Assembly (NCBI RefSeq): GCF_904849725.1
Contig: NC_058521.1
Span: forward strand, 342,596,638 to 342,660,637
DNA from: Hordeum vulgare subsp. vulgare
Lineage: Eukaryota > Streptophyta > Magnoliopsida > Poales > Poaceae
DNA: 64,000 nt
Direction of reading: 5' to 3'
The notes under the pieces were generated by a model that made no database searches, was not told where the DNA came from, and saw only the letters and a list, made by a program, of their open reading frames with translations. Below, in pieces: positions 1 through 12,715 of this stretch. Position 1 is the stretch's first letter. Each line of letters opens with the position of its first letter. Position numbers and translations under genes: made by a program.

Positions 1-825
1 TCCTCCGAAGGCCAGCATTTCAGAAGATTTTTTCGTTCTCAGCTTGCAGCTTTCATTCTGAAATTCTTCTCAATTGTTGTCTCTTCATTCGTCTCTCTAT
101 TATTCTGGTCTCTTTATTAAGTTTTCTTCTCTTAGGTGGCTCATGATCTCTTCATTCTCATGTATCTCCATTCATGCATGGTTGCCTCATTCGTTTCAAT
201 TCTTACCGGTGTCTCCTTCAAGATTTCTTCAGTTTGTGCTTTGTCTTTATCTCTTCAACCTTTTCAAGAAGAATAAGTGCTATGTTAATCCGTTGCTTGT
301 CATCAATTAAACTTGATGAAGGATAAGCATAACATAATTCTTATTCATGTTCACAGTGATTTCAATTCTTCTTCCGGAGTGGCTCATGATATCAATTCTT
401 TGTCTCAAGGTGTTATTCATGTTCTTGTGGTAGTAGTTCTCAATTTCTTCTTCGTTCTCTTCTTGCAAGGAGCTAGTAGCTATTCTTTCTAACGGAGGCC
501 TTGTGATGTTGCCCTCTTCAATATATCATGTTGTTCTATCAAGATCATGGTGTTCCCTTGTTCTATTTAGTTGTTTGTTATGAATCTTGTCTAGTTTTCC
601 TATCTTATCGAATTTTTGTCCCCTTTTCCTACCGAAGTGCTGCCGAAATTTTCTGTGAATTATTTCTTGTTTCTCATGTCATTCTTCATCTCTTTGCAAC
701 TTTCAAGGATCGTTGGTTTCACTCATTTGTCAAAGAAGCGGCTAAGTTTTATCTTGCTCTTTCTCTTCCTCTTCCCCTTTCATTCTTGGATCTCGGGTCG
801 AGATCCTCATGTAGTGTAGGAGAGT
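1..825 (+). mobile_element. 3' internal region of a gypsy-type LTR retrotransposon (gypsy-1), no coding domain recognised
   Basis: T-rich DNA directly upstream of a long LTR. The last 15 bases (811-825, gtagtgtaggagagt) are purine-rich and abut the LTR start TGTTATAGCCC, as a polypurine tract does. The short ORFs here (74-310, 528-833) are Ser/Phe/Leu-rich and match no gag-pol domain I recognise, so I read this as 3' untranslated internal sequence. The rest of the element lies left of the window. Family not identified. Confidence 0.6.
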
Positions 826-1386
826 TGTTATAGCCCAAGACCGACGTTCCAGAAGATTCCCCCCTTTATTCCATTTTTGTCGTGTGTTTATTTTAATTGT
901 CGCATCTTCATCGCATCATTCGCATCAACTGCATTGCATCGGCATCTCCGTTGCCGCCAGTTTCCAAAACTTGCATCCGTTGTTAGTTGCCGATTCTCGT
1001 CGTTGTCCGTTCTGAGCCCGACCATGCATGCACACGCCCGCGGCATCGTCAAATCGCTGTTTTTAAAAGTGTGTATAAAACTTTCTCTGATTGGGTTGGA
1101 ACTTGACGTGCGGTATTATTTTAATATAGCTAGGCCGCTTGTCGAATTTAGTCGCAATCGGAGTCCGTCTGGCACCCGAACGGTCGACCGTAGCGGCACC
1201 GTATTCGGTCTATCGTCGGACGTCTTTCAGTGTTTTAAATCGCGTTGCCGCGCCGCACCGTTTCCCGCTCTTCCCAGGCTAGCCTACTCTACACGTCCAC
1301 TTAGCCCGTCCCGCATTCGGAATTGTTTGATTCCGACCGCGCGGTTGAAACCAGGGCGAAATTCTGCTAAACCTAGCCCCCCATTG

Positions 1387-1396
1387 TATATAAATA
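1387..1396 (+). promoter_or_regulatory. TATA box of the gypsy-1 LTR
   Basis: TATATAAATA followed by a C-rich leader (gaccccccct), about 560 bp into the LTR. The related LTR at the right end of the window has the same arrangement (TATATAAAA then gaccccc at 59766-59781). This supports a shared core promoter. Confidence 0.6.
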
Positions 1397-1787
1397 GACC
1401 CCCCCTCGTGCATTTTAGACCGCAATCCCTCTCTCTCGCTCGGGATCCGCGCCCCTCAAACCCTAGCCAGCCTCCTTTCCCACCTCCTCTCTCCTCCAGG
1501 CCCGCCGGACCGAGATCTGGCCCGCCCGGGCCCGATCTGGGCCAGCACCAGCCACCACCTGCTCTCCCGAGCTGCTGCCCGAGCAAATCGAGGAAGGAGC
1601 ACCCGAACACCTCTCGCGAGCCAGCACCTCGCTGCCGGCCATCATCGCCTACGGCCCCCGTCGTCTCTCGCCGCCGCCGGTCGGATTGACCCTCACGTGG
1701 CCCCGCCGTGCTGCCCCGTGCCGACCTCCGGCCGCCAGCCCCGTCGGCCTCGGGAGGTCGCTGACATCCCCCGGTCCGATCTAGATC

Positions 1788-2450
1788 CACTACAAGAATC
1801 AGCTTCTTTGCCGTCTGCCATCACAGACGGCAAAGACAAAATACCAGACGGCAAAGACAAAACAGCGGACGACAAAGATTCTCACGGCCAGCTAAGATTC
1901 TGAGTCAGCCTACGATGGCATAGGACCTTCTTTGCCGTATGCCCCCCCCAAAGCGGATGGCAAAGCTCTTTGCCGTCAGCTTTCCTTAGGAGCAGTCGGC
2001 AAAGTGCTCGAGACGGCAGCCGACAGGCGTTGCCTCCGTTAGGGGTTAACGGAGGCTTTCCCGTCTGCCTCTCCCTTTATCTTTGCCGTCTACCTACCCC
2101 TTTATCTTTGTCGTCTGACTCCTCCTCCTCCCCCCCTCCACTCTTTGCCGTCTACCTCCCCCTCCATCTTTGTCGTCTGCCTCCACCTCCCCTCCCCCCC
2201 CTCCACTCTTTGTCGTCTGCGTCTCCCCCCCTCCACTCTTTGCCGCCTGCCTCCTCCTCCCCCCTCCTCTGTGCCCTCTTCTTTGCCGTTTGTCCCCCTG
2301 GAAGCAGACGGCAAAGATACTATATGGCCAGCTGCTACTGCCCAGGTTGCACAATTAGGCGCCACGTGGCACCTTTGCCGTCGGCCAGCTGACGGTAAAG
2401 GCCTTTGCCATCAGCTGGCAGACGGCAAAGAGCCTATATTGTCACATTTT
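1788..2450 (+). repeat. Left inverted subterminal repeat arm of CACTA-1
   Basis: Tandemly degenerate copies of ctttgccgtctgcc. The whole arm reappears in reverse complement at 5540-6139, for example the segment 'ccttaggagcagtcggcaaag' region and 'cctccgttaggggttaac'. The two arms therefore form a long inverted repeat of roughly 600 bp, not just short TIRs. Confidence 0.8.
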
Positions 2451-2779
2451 TGTTTATTTTTTCTATTTCACAACACATATACATATAATTCATAGCACAT
2501 ATATGATAAATAGGTCACAACACATGTATGATATACATATAAAGCTCATCAATGCCATTTGTTCATCAACGTACATCCCACATATCAAAAGAACCAACAC
2601 ATACAATGTTTCATCCATATAGACATAAATATAGTTGCACATATATTGTTCATCCATATATACATATACATATAGTTCCACATTGTTCATCAACTCAAAT
2701 AAAAACGGAAACTAAAGCACTCCAATGCCAACTTCCATGCATGTAGTACATCCAATCTGCAAAATGGGAATAAGAAATT

Positions 2780-5100
2780 CAGAAGAAGAAGAAGAAGAAC
2801 ATATGTATGACAAATAAGCTAAACTGAAGAAGAAAGAGAAGAAGGAAGAAGAGAACAAGGAGAAGAAAAACAAGAAGGAGGAGGAAGAGGAGGAGCAGGA
2901 GGAGGGGAAGGGGAAGGAGAAGTAGAAGGAGGAGGAGAAGAAGAAAAAAGAAGAGAAGGAGAAGGAGAAGAAGGAGGAGGAGAAGGAGGAGAGAATAAGA
3001 AGGAGAAGAAGGAGGGCTCCTTCTACTTCTTCTCCTGCTTCTCCTTCTTCTTCTCTTCTTCTCCTCCTCCTTCTTCTTCTTCTCCTTCTCCTTCTCCTTC
3101 TCTCCTTCTCTTCTTCTTCTTCTTCTTCCTTCTTTTCATTTCTCCTCTTCTCCTCTTCTTGGAGCTAAATTAGCTAACTATGTCTTTTTGGAGCTAAATG
3201 GGCTACTTATGTCATTCTAGAGGAAAACAAGGTAAGTATATAATACTAATGAGCTAACCAAGGTTCTTATGCCATTTTGAGCTTATAATGTCTTTGAGGA
3301 GCTAAATTGGCTATTATATCATTGTTGGGGAAATTAAGGCAAGCAAAATATGAAAGAGGAGAAGAAAGAGGAGGAGTAGGAGAAGAAGAATAAATAAAGA
3401 AGAAGGAGGAGAAGGAGGAGGAGGAGGAGATGGACTAGAATGTCCTTGTCATTCTCCTCCTCCTCCTCCTCCTTCTTCTCTTCTCCTCCTATACTTAGCT
3501 TGTTTTCCTATAAAATGGGATAATTAGCCCATTTAGCTCCAAAAAGACATAATTAGGTAATTTAGCTCCAACAAAAGGAGAAGTGGAGAAGAAATAGGCA
3601 AAACGAAAAGAAAGAAGAAGAAGAAGAAGAAGAGAAGAAGAAGGAGGAGGAGGAGGAGGAGGAGGCCAAGGACCTTCTAGTCCTTCTCCGCCTCCTCCTT
3701 CTCCTCCTTCTTCTTGATTTCTTCTTCTTCTTCTCCTCCTCCTCTTTCTTCTCCTCTTTCATATTATCCTTGCTTTAATTAACCCAACAATGACATAATT
3801 AGCCCATTTAGCTCCAAAATACCACAATAAGCTCAAAATGGCATAAGAACCTTGGTTAGCTCATGAATATTATATACTTAGCTTTTTTTCCTCTAAAATG
3901 GGATAATTAGCCAATTTAGCTCCAAAAAGACATAATTAGGTAATTTAGCTCCAACAAGAGTAGAAGAGGAGAAGAAATAGGCAAAATGAAAAGAAAGAAG
4001 AAGAAGAAGAAGAGAAGAAGGAGAAGGAGGAGGAGGAGGAGGAGCAGAAGGCCAAGGACCTTCTAGTCCTTCTCCTCCTCCTCCTTCTCCACCTTCTCCT
4101 CCTTCTTCTTGATTTCTTCTTCTTCTCCTCCTCCTCCTCTTTCTTCTCCTGTTTCATATTATCCTTGATTTAATTAACCCAACAATGACATAATTAGCCC
4201 ATTTAGCTCCAAAATACCATAATAAGATCAAAATGGCATAAGAACCTTGGTTAGCTCATGAATATTATATACTCAGCTTGTTTTCCTCTAAAATGGGATA
4301 ATTAGCCCATTTAGCTCCAAAAAGACATAATTAGGTAATTTAGCTCCAACAAGAGGAGAAGAGGAGAAGAAATAGGAAAAATGAAAAGAAGGAAGAAGAG
4401 GGAGAAGAAGAAGAAGAAGAAGAAGAGAAGAAGGACAAGGAGGAGGAGGAGGAGGAGAAGGAGAAGGTCAAGGACCTTCTAGTCCTTCTCCTCCTCCTCG
4501 TCCTCCTCCTTCTACTCCTTCTCCTCCTTCTTCTTGATTTCTTCTTCTTATCCTCCTCCTCCTCTTTCTTCTCCTATTTCGTACTATCCTTGCTTTAATT
4601 TCCCCAACAATGACATAATTAGCCCATTTAGCTCCAAAATACCATAATAAGCTCAAAATGGCATAAGAACCTTGGTTAGCTCATGAATATTATATACTTA
4701 GCTTGTTTTCCTTTAAAATGGGATAATTAACCCATTTAGCTCCAAAAGGCATAATTAGGTAATTTAGCTCCAACAAGAGGAGAAGAGGAGAAGAAATAGG
4801 CAAAATGAAAAGAAAGAAGAAGAAGAAGTAGAAGAAGAGAAGAAGGAGAAGGAGGAGGAGGAGGAGGAGAAGGCCAAGGACCTTCTAGTCCTTCTCCTCC
4901 TCCTCCTTCTCCTCCTTCTTCCTGATTTCTTCTTCTTCTCCTCATCCTCCTCTTTCTTCTCCTCTTTCATATTATCCTTGCTTTAATTAACCCATTTAGC
5001 TCCAAAATGCCATAATAAGCTAAAAATGGCATAAGAACCTTGGTTAGCCCATGAATATTATATTCTTAGCTTGTTTTCCGCTAAAAATGACATAGTTAGC
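2780..5100. repeat. Purine/pyrimidine satellite array in CACTA-1
   Basis: From 2780 to 3140 a GAA/GGA-rich run turns into a CTT/CTC-rich run. From about 3160 to 5100 a unit of roughly 385-420 bp repeats about four times; copies of 'aattaggtaatttagctcc' lie near 3553, 3934, 4330 and 4752. Each unit has an AT-rich part (agcccatttagctcc, acataatt, gaaccttggttagctc) and a GAAGAAGGAGGAG block followed by its mirror complement CTCCTCCTTCTTC. Lys/Glu-rich and Ser/Phe-rich ORFs here are simple-repeat artefacts. Confidence 0.85.
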
Positions 5101-5456
5101 TGAAAAACATCATATTTTGTTCTTCTTCTGACTTTCTTATTCTCATTTTTGCAGATTGGATATACTACATGCATGTAAGCTGGCATTCATGGAGTTGAAC
5201 AATGTCGATGGATGAACTTTATATGTATATCATCTAGTTTTCATTTGAGTTGATGAACAATGTCGAACTATATGTATATGTATATATTGATAAATAGTGC
5301 AATACTTTGTATGTTGGTTCTTTCGATATATGTGGATGTACATTGATTTATATGTATATCATATATGTGTGGTGAATTATATATATGTGTTGGCAAGTAT
5401 ATGTGTGGTGAACTATATATCATATATGTGTGGTGAATTATATAAATGTGTTGTCA

Positions 5457-5457
5457 A

Positions 5458-5503
<46 letters not shown>
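5457..5503. repeat. (TA)n(TG)n microsatellite
   Basis: A run of ta dinucleotides passes directly into about 16 tg dinucleotides, between the satellite block and the right subterminal arm of CACTA-1. The surrounding 5100-5540 is AT-rich and without genes. Confidence 0.9.
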
Positions 5504-5504
<1 letters not shown>

Positions 5505-5539
5505 GTGAAATAATATAAAACAAAAAAACAGGTACTATA

Positions 5540-6139
5540 TGGGATCTTTGCCGTCTGCCACCTGATGGCAAAGACATGTGCCATCAGCTGGCAGATGGCA
5601 AAGGTGCCACATGGCACCCAGCTGTGCATCCTGGGGTGTCTATATAGGCTCTTTGTCGTCTGCCTCCAGGGTGGGCAGACGGCAAAGAAGAGGGCACAGA
5701 GGAGTTGTGGGGGGAGGAGGAGGCAGACGACAAAGAGTGGAAGGGGGGTGAGAGGCAGACGGCAAAGAGTGGAGGGGGGAGGGGAGGAGGAGGCAGACTG
5801 CAAAGATGGAGGGGGAGGCAGACGGAAAAAACTGGAGGGGGGAGGAGGAGGAGGCAGACGGCAAAAATAAAGGGGGAGGCAGACGGCAAAGATAAAGGGA
5901 GAGGCAGACGACAAAGCCTCTGTTAACCCCTAACGGAGGCAACGCCTGTCGGCTGCCGTCTTGAGCACTTTGCCGACTGCTCCTAAGGAAAGCTGACGGC
6001 AAAGAGCATTGCCATCCGCTTTGGGGGGAGACGGCAAAGAAGGTCCTATGTCGTCGTAGGCTGACGCATAAATTTTGTCGGCCATGAGAATCTTTGCCGT
6101 GTGCTGTTTTGTCTTTGCCGTCTGTGATGGCATGCAGTG
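5540..6139 (-). repeat. Right inverted subterminal repeat arm of CACTA-1
   Basis: Reverse complement of the left arm with scattered differences, readable as agacggcaaag copies. The extreme end reads gatggcatgcagtg, where the left arm predicts a longer end finishing cttgtagtg. About 25 bp of the terminal repeat is therefore missing here. Confidence 0.8.
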
Positions 6140-9100
6140 ATTAGCTAAATTACGCCTTAGTTCCAGCCCGGTTAGTTAATTTAGGTTATTTTCGGAATTA
6201 TTTAAATTCCAGAAAATAGACGTATATTAGAACTCCCGTATCTTTTAATCCGCGTGTCGGTTCGCGACGTGTAGCATATGTATCTTGGGTAGTTTTGTGC
6301 CTAGAATATGTTTTTGTAACTTGCATAAATGGTTGACGTAGTTTGACCCTCCGAATGCCATGTTTTGCGTGCTGTCACAATAGGAGAATTGCCCGTATTT
6401 ATTTTTCGTGCGTGTCCGGATTGCTCGAACACCGTACATAAAATGTTCATGTTTTAGGAACCCTTTTGACATATATTTTAGAGTAGTCATTGGTATTTTT
6501 GCATGTGGGGTTTAGTCGCTAGTTATTATTCCGTGTTTAGGACAAAATCCCGCATTTACGTGTGGCAATATTCTTGTGTTGCAGCCCCTCATGTTATATA
6601 TGTGTTCGGGGTAGAAAAATCCATAGAATTTAACTGTCTATTTAGTTTTAGCTTTTGAGCAAGTTAGTTCGCGTGATATTTTGCCATGTTGTCTTTTGTT
6701 TATTTTGTGGGTTTTATTTCGTGCGTGATATGAAGGAGTTATGAATTAGAGTTTTGCCCTTGGATATGTATGCTAGTCCCTGGTAATTTTGGTTGCAATA
6801 GAAATCCATGTTTAGGTGTGGTTTGCTTGTTCTTTTATTGCTAGGAAATAGTGGTGTTTTATAGATGCTGAAATATTTCTAAGTCTGAATCTGTTATATT
6901 TTGTTGTTGTCTTTGCATGAGTTTATCTGGTGATCTGTAGCTCTTTTGAGGTTGGTGCAATGGAATTAGTTATAGACTTTGGGTTTCTCTAGAAAGCTGT
7001 CAATTTTCATGCCATTTGGAGTCTTGTAGCTTATGGTTTTTCTGCTGTCAATATGCCTTCAGATCAAAAACTGCAGTTTCTTAAACTGTTATTTTCACTA
7101 AGTCTGAAACTGTGTGTCAGAAGCCATTTTGTGACTTCTTTTCCTAGTGTTCCATGCTTCCATGCTAGGGGTTCTTAGTTGTATGTGGTAGTTCTTCTTG
7201 CCCTCTATCGTGCCATGCCTTGGTTGAGTATATTGGATTTGTGTAGCTCGTAGTTGTGGGGTGTAGAAAATGCTATGTGACTGATTTTTGCAGTTTGTAG
7301 TGATTTCTTGTTTAGCTCGTAGTTGTTGAACCGTTGCTCCGTTTTGATTGTGTCCTATATGAAATGTTCTTGGAGTCTGATGTAGTTACACACTATCTTG
7401 CTAGTTCTATGTTTTGAAATGTTGTGGATGCCATTTACACACATATTGCATTCATGCCATCATATCTTGCGGTGTTCGTATCTTTTGAACTGTAGCTCCG
7501 TTGGAAATGTTCTCTATGTGTGGATTGATTGTAACGACGCGTAGAATCACGTGAACCTACTTGGTTTCCTGTTTGACAAACATTTAAACGTGTTAATTCA
7601 GATCTGGACAGAATTGTAAATTAACATGTGAGGTCGTTTCGGAGGTGCTATATGTCATTTCCGACCTCATTTAAAATGCCTACATAGGTAGCTTAATTAC
7701 GCTTCACCTCTTGCCACGTTTAACGACATTTAATATTGCCGAGTACATAATCGGAATGCAACTAAATAATTAAACATGGAGTTTCATCAATATGCAACTC
7801 GTTGCATATTGACCTTCACTTAATGTGTAGCGTTTGCTTGTTGTGAATTGCCGTGCCATGTCTTGCATATATTCACCTGTTCATGCATCATATGTGGATT
7901 GCATCTTGTCGTGCATATGCCGTGGTGAGTATCTTGTGTTGATTCTTGTTTCCGGTTTCCTCCGTCCGGACAGAGTTCCGCAAGCGTGTCGGATTGTGAG
8001 GACACGTTCGACTAAATCGGTTCGTCTGCTTCATGGAGTCATTCTTCTTCCAAGCGGGATCTCAGGCAAGATGACCATTTCACCAGATACCATTACTATC
8101 ATTGCCATGCTAGTTTTCCCGTTTCTATCAATTATGTCTCGTTGCCTACCACCTGCTAAATATCAACCTCCCAACATTGCCATGAAAACCTTCAACCTCT
8201 TCACAACCTAGCAAACCACTGATTGGCTATGTTACCGCTTGCTTAACCATGTGTTAGCGTTGCTAGATGCAGGTGCAGTCGCTTCCATGTGATAACATGG
8301 GTTCCTTGTTATATCACCATATTAATGCTATTTAATTTAATGGACCTATATACATGGTAAAAGGTGGAAGGCTCGGCCTTTCTAGCCGGGTGTTTTGTTC
8401 CACCTTTGCCCCTTAGTTTCGTCTACCGGTGTTATGTTCCATAATTGAGCGCTCCTAACACGATCGGGGTTGTTATGGGGACCCCCTTGATAATTCCTTT
8501 TAGATTAAAGGTGGTCTGGCAAGGCTCAACTTTGGTACTACATTTGCCTAATAACCTAATAAAATTGCATAGAGACTTTCCGGACCCCGAGGATAATTAA
8601 TCAACCCCCGGGCAACTCGAGAGTTTGGCAACCGTCCACTATGCATAGACGGTGTGTCCTGAGAACGAGATACGCGGCACCTATCGGGTTCGTTGACACA
8701 CCGGGTGGCCTTGCTGGATTAGTTTCATCTTTTATGAGATATCTTGTGCATCGGGATTCCGGTGATGCTTTGGGTAATCTTAGAGTTGAGGTTTTCCACT
8801 AAGGAGTCCGACGAGATCGCGAGCTTCGTGATCGGGATTTCTATGCGGCTTGTGGTAATTTGTGATGGAATAATTGGAGCACCCTTGCAGGGTTAAATCT
8901 TTCAAAAAGTCGTGCCCGCGGTTATGTTGCAATGTGGAAACTTTGTTTAACACTAGTTCTAGATAACTTGAAGTTAACGTAATTAAAATATGCCAACTGA
9001 GTGCGTAACCGCGACTGTCTCTTTCGTGAGTTCCTTCTCCGATCGAGGACACGGTGGGGTTATGTCTGACGTAAGTAGGTGTTCAGGATCATTCATTTGA

Positions 9101-9687
9101 TCATTAGTAGTTCACGTCCGTTATACGTAGATCATCCCCCTCTTTATCCCCCTCTTTATTCTTGTACTTGTAAGTTAGCCACCTCATATATTGCTTAGTC
9201 GCATGCTGCAGCCTCACCACTTAACCATACCTCACCTATTAAGCTTTGCTACTCTTGATACCTTTGGAAATGAGATTGCTGAGTCCCCTGTGGCTCACAG
9301 ATTACTCCAACACTAGTTGCACGTACAAGTGAAGGTTGCTTGACGCGAGCGCGTTGATTGTTCATTTGGAGTTGCTTCTTCTTCTTCTTCATCGCTCTAG
9401 GATGGGTGCTAGGCCGGCAACCTCGGATAGCAAGGATGGACGTCGTTCTTCTTTTCTCGTTTGTTTTCATCCGTAGTCGTACCCTGCTCTTCTTCATGAT
9501 GATTATGTATTGTATTGATGTGACTCTGATGTAGCTTGTGGCGAGTGTAAGCCAATTTTGTATATCTCTTCTTTTCAGTACATGTACTTGTAACGATATA
9601 CATTCTTGCGAAACGACGAGATGCGCTTCTATCCCTGACGAGGCCCTCGTGGCGAATTGAGGATAGGATCGCATCTTGGGCGTTACA

Positions 9688-10832
9688 CCTCACTATCCCA
9701 CAAAGGGCTGGTGCGCCACCCTAAGGCTACTGGGCTCACTCCTCGGTGGGTGGGCCCCTCCCGGTGAATATCCGGAACCCACTCGTCACTCCCGGTACAC
9801 TGCCGGTAAGGCCCGAAAACTTTCCGGTGACCAAATGAAACCATCCTATATATAGATCTTCATTTCCGGACCATTCCATAAACCCTCGTGACATCCTTGA
9901 TCTCATCCAGGACTCCGAACAACCTTCGGTCACATACACATATAACTCAACTATACTAAAACGTCACCGAACCTTAAGTGTGCAGACCCTGCGGTTCGAG
10001 AACTATGTAGACATGACCCGAGACACTCCTCGGTCAATATCCAATAGCGGGACCTGGATGTCCATATTGGATCCTACATATTCTATGAAGATCTTATCGG
10101 TTGAACCTCTATGCCAAGGATTCATATAATCCCGTATAACATTCCCTTTGTCCTTCGGAATGTTACTTGCCCGAGATTTGATCGTCGGTATCCCTATACC
10201 TATTTCAATCTCGTTACCGGCAAGTCTCTTTACTCGTTCCGTAATACAAGATCCCGTGACTTACACTTGAGTCACATTGCTTGCAAGGCTTGTATGTGAT
10301 GTTGTATTACCGAGTGGGCCCCGAGATACCTCTCCGTCACAAGGAGTGACAAATCCCAGTCTTGATCCATGCTAACTCAACGGACACCTTTGGAGATACC
10401 TGTAGAGAACCTTTATAGTCACCCAGTAACGTTGTGACGTTTGATACACACAAGGTATTGCTCCGGTGTCAGTGAGTTACATGATGTCATGGTCATAGGG
10501 ATGAATACTTGACACGCAGAAAACAATAGCAACAAAATGACACGATCACATGCTATGTTCATAGTTTGGGTCTAGTCCATCACATGATTCTCCTAATGAT
10601 GTGATCCAGTTATCAAGTGAAACACTTGCATATGGTCAGGAAACCTTAACCATCCTTGATCAACGAGCTAGCCAACTAGAGGCTTGCTAGAGACATTGTT
10701 TTATCTATATATCCACACATGTATCTATGCTTTCATTCAATACAAATATAGCATGGATAATAAACGATTATCTTGAAACATGAAATATAATAATAACTAT
10801 TTTATCATTGCCTCTAGGGCATATTTCCAACA
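9688..10832 (-). repeat. Partial BARE-1/Angela/WIS-type copia LTR, minus strand
   Basis: The right end, read on the minus strand, is TGTTGGAAATATGCCCTAG, the hallmark start of BARE-1/Angela/WIS LTRs as I know them. About 1.15 kb of the LTR is present and it stops where the gypsy-1 LTR ends (9687), so gypsy-1 inserted into it. The remainder, and the other half of the chromovirus it sits in, should lie left of the window. The next bases, attca (10833-10837), are the expected position of one target duplication copy. Confidence 0.85.
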
Positions 10833-12297
10833 ATTCATCCATCCAAGTGCATCACCTTGGGGATCACCTGTTCTGTTCGTCTCCAAGAAGGATGGTATTA
10901 TCAGACTCTGCGTCGGTTACCGTTCCCTCAATGAAGTCATGATAAAGAACAAGTTAAGTTGAAGACCTGTTGAAAACCTATTCGACCAGTTAAGTTGTGC
11001 CAAGGTATTCTCCAAGATCGATCACAGGTCTGGGTATTACCAACTGAAGATTCGGGCCAAGGACATACCTAAGACAACATTCATGACCTGGTACGGTCTG
11101 TAAGAGTGCACGGTCATGTCGTTTGGGTTGACCAATGCTCCAGCATACTTCATGTACCTCATGAACAAAGTCTTCATGGAATACCTGGATAAGTTTGTTG
11201 TCGTCTTCATACATGACATATTAATCTTCTCAAAATCCGAAGAAGAACATGAGCAACACTTGAGGCTGGTGTTGGAAAAACTTCGAGAGCACCAACTTTA
11301 TGGAAAGTTTAGCAAATGTGAATTCTGGTTGCAAGAAGTTGGATTATTGGGTCATACCATGACGACAGATGGATTGACAGTCGATCCCACCAAGATTACT
11401 ACGGTAACCAACTGGGAGTCGCCAATCGACGTGAAGGAAGTTAGAAGCTTCCTCAGACTCGTGGGATAGTACCGATGTTCATGGAAGGGTTCTCCAGCAT
11501 CGCCCGACAAATGACTCAGCTCTTGAAGAAGGGCAAAAAGTTTGAATGGACGCCGGAGTCTGAAGAAAGCTTCCAGGAGCTGAAGAAGAGATTGACCACC
11601 GCCCTGGTACTAGCCGCTCCTGATATGAACAAAGAGTTTGTGATGTACTTTGATGCCTCAAGAAATGGGCTCGGTGGCGTCCTTATGCAAGACAGAAGGG
11701 TCATGGCATATGTGTCACAGCAACTGCGCCCGCATGAAGAGAACTACGCCACTCATGATCTCGAGTTGGCAGCTATAGTGTACGCCCTGAAGACATGGCG
11801 ACATTACCTTTTGGGGAAGCAATGTGAAGTATACACTCACCACAAGAGTTTGAAGTTTATTTTTTACCCAAACGGAGTTGAATATGAGACAGGGAAGATG
11901 GTTGGAACCAATCAAGGACTATGACCTCAACATTCAATACTACCCCCGTAAGACCAACGTGGTGGCCGATGGCTTTAGCCGGAAGGCTTGCACCTTGAAT
12001 GACATGAGAAAGGAAATGCTACCCACCATGTATGAAGAGCTGGAGAGCTTCGGGTTAGATCTGGTTGAACCAGGATTCAGGCTAACCTCAAAGTCAAACC
12101 CACTCCGGATGATGACATGAAAGAGACCGAGAAGGGACACGAGAGCATTGAAGGCATCAAGAAGAAGATCAAGAAATGCAAGGCCCTAGGATTCTTAATG
12201 GATGAACAAGGAGTTGTGTGGTTTGGGAAACGTTTATGCGTACCCAACAAGGCTGAACTCAAGGACTCAATCTTGCAACAGGCCCACAACACACCCT
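10833..12297 (+). pseudogene. Chromovirus (Ty3/gypsy) pol fragment: reverse transcriptase, RNase H and start of integrase
   Basis: Begins mid reverse transcriptase ([15 protein letters not shown], near 10855-10900), runs through the palm ([12 protein letters not shown] at 11116) and the catalytic strand near 11200. RNase H follows ([15 protein letters not shown] near 11648-11690; [16 protein letters not shown]), then the pre-integrase zinc region (ILQQAHN), where CACTA-2 interrupts it. The YxDD box reads FIHD, so a catalytic Asp has become His. Stops occur after 10960 and around 11100, and frames change near 11470 and 11900. The 5' half is replaced by the Angela LTR. The gene continues at 56397. 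Not functional. Confidence 0.9.
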
Positions 12298-12715
12298 CAC
12301 TACTGGAATTCACTTATTTGCCGTCTGCCAGAAATGTGCCGTGTGCTGGCTGATGGCAAAGAGTGTCTTTGCCGTCAGCTTCCACAAAGCGGACAACAAA
12401 AAACTGTGTGATGGCATATAACTTCTTTGCCATCTGTCACTTCTTTACCGTCATCCGGAGACGGGAAAGAGCCGCACAATAGACGGCAAAGCTACAGGTG
12501 GGGACCACCTGACTGCGAAGACGTTAGGTCAAACTAGAATCACTTCTTTGCTGTCAGCCGCAGACGGCAAAGATCAGAACAAGAGACGACAAAGCTAAAG
12601 GTGGGGCCCACCTGACTGCGGGGACGTTAGATCGAACTCGGATCTCTTTTTTCCCATCAACCACGGACGGCAAAGAGCCACCAGCAGACGACAAAGAGCC
12701 AACGTCTGTAACGGC
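12298..12715 (+). repeat. Left subterminal repeats of CACTA-2
   Basis: Copies of ctttgccgtctg and its reverse (cagacggcaaag) in both orientations, degenerate, at spacings of a few tens of bases. In En/Spm-type elements such motifs bind the TNPA-type protein; that role is inferred from the family. Confidence 0.85.

Larger units (their letters stand above)
1788..6139. mobile_element. CACTA-1, non-autonomous CACTA (DTC) transposon
   Basis: The left end is CACTACAAGAATC and the right end, reversed, is CACTGCA. Flanks are atc (1785-1787) and att (6140-6142), a 3-bp duplication with one mismatch. Both ends carry many copies of the subterminal motif tttgccgtctg in opposite orientation. No transposase is present. 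The interior holds purine/pyrimidine satellite units and the block 'cagattggatatactacatg' (about 5153-5172), both also found in CACTA-2. I infer a deletion derivative of the CACTA-2 family. The right tip lacks about 25 bp found at the left tip. Confidence 0.85.
826..9687 (+). repeat. Long 3' LTR of gypsy-1 (about 4.5 kb without the nested CACTA-1)
   Basis: Starts TGTTATAGCCC and ends GGGCGTTACA, an imperfect inverted pair with TG...CA ends. A purine tract lies directly before it. After removing CACTA-1 (1788-6139) and one 3-bp duplication, about 4.5 kb remain. A TATA box at 1387-1396 followed by a C-rich leader fits an LTR promoter. The stretch 8260-9130 has a clear relative at 63070-63960 in the right-hand LTR (shared motifs include gctcctaacac, cggtggggttatg and ttaggtgttcag-like text), so the two LTRs are from related families. 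The next five bases, CCTCA (9688-9692), should be the target duplication; its partner is outside the window. Apart from CACTA-1 I see no gene in this LTR. Confidence 0.75.

Noticed and set aside
640..670. Shared word gtgctgccgaaatttt at 640 and 14345
   Set aside because: A single 16-base match between an LTR element and the CACTA-2 foldback, with no flanking similarity; too little to claim transfer.
877..1689. 270-residue ORF in the gypsy-1 LTR
   Set aside because: It spans the LTR TATA box and a C-rich leader, is Pro/Arg/Ser-rich by composition, and ends near the CACTA-1 insertion; no domain.
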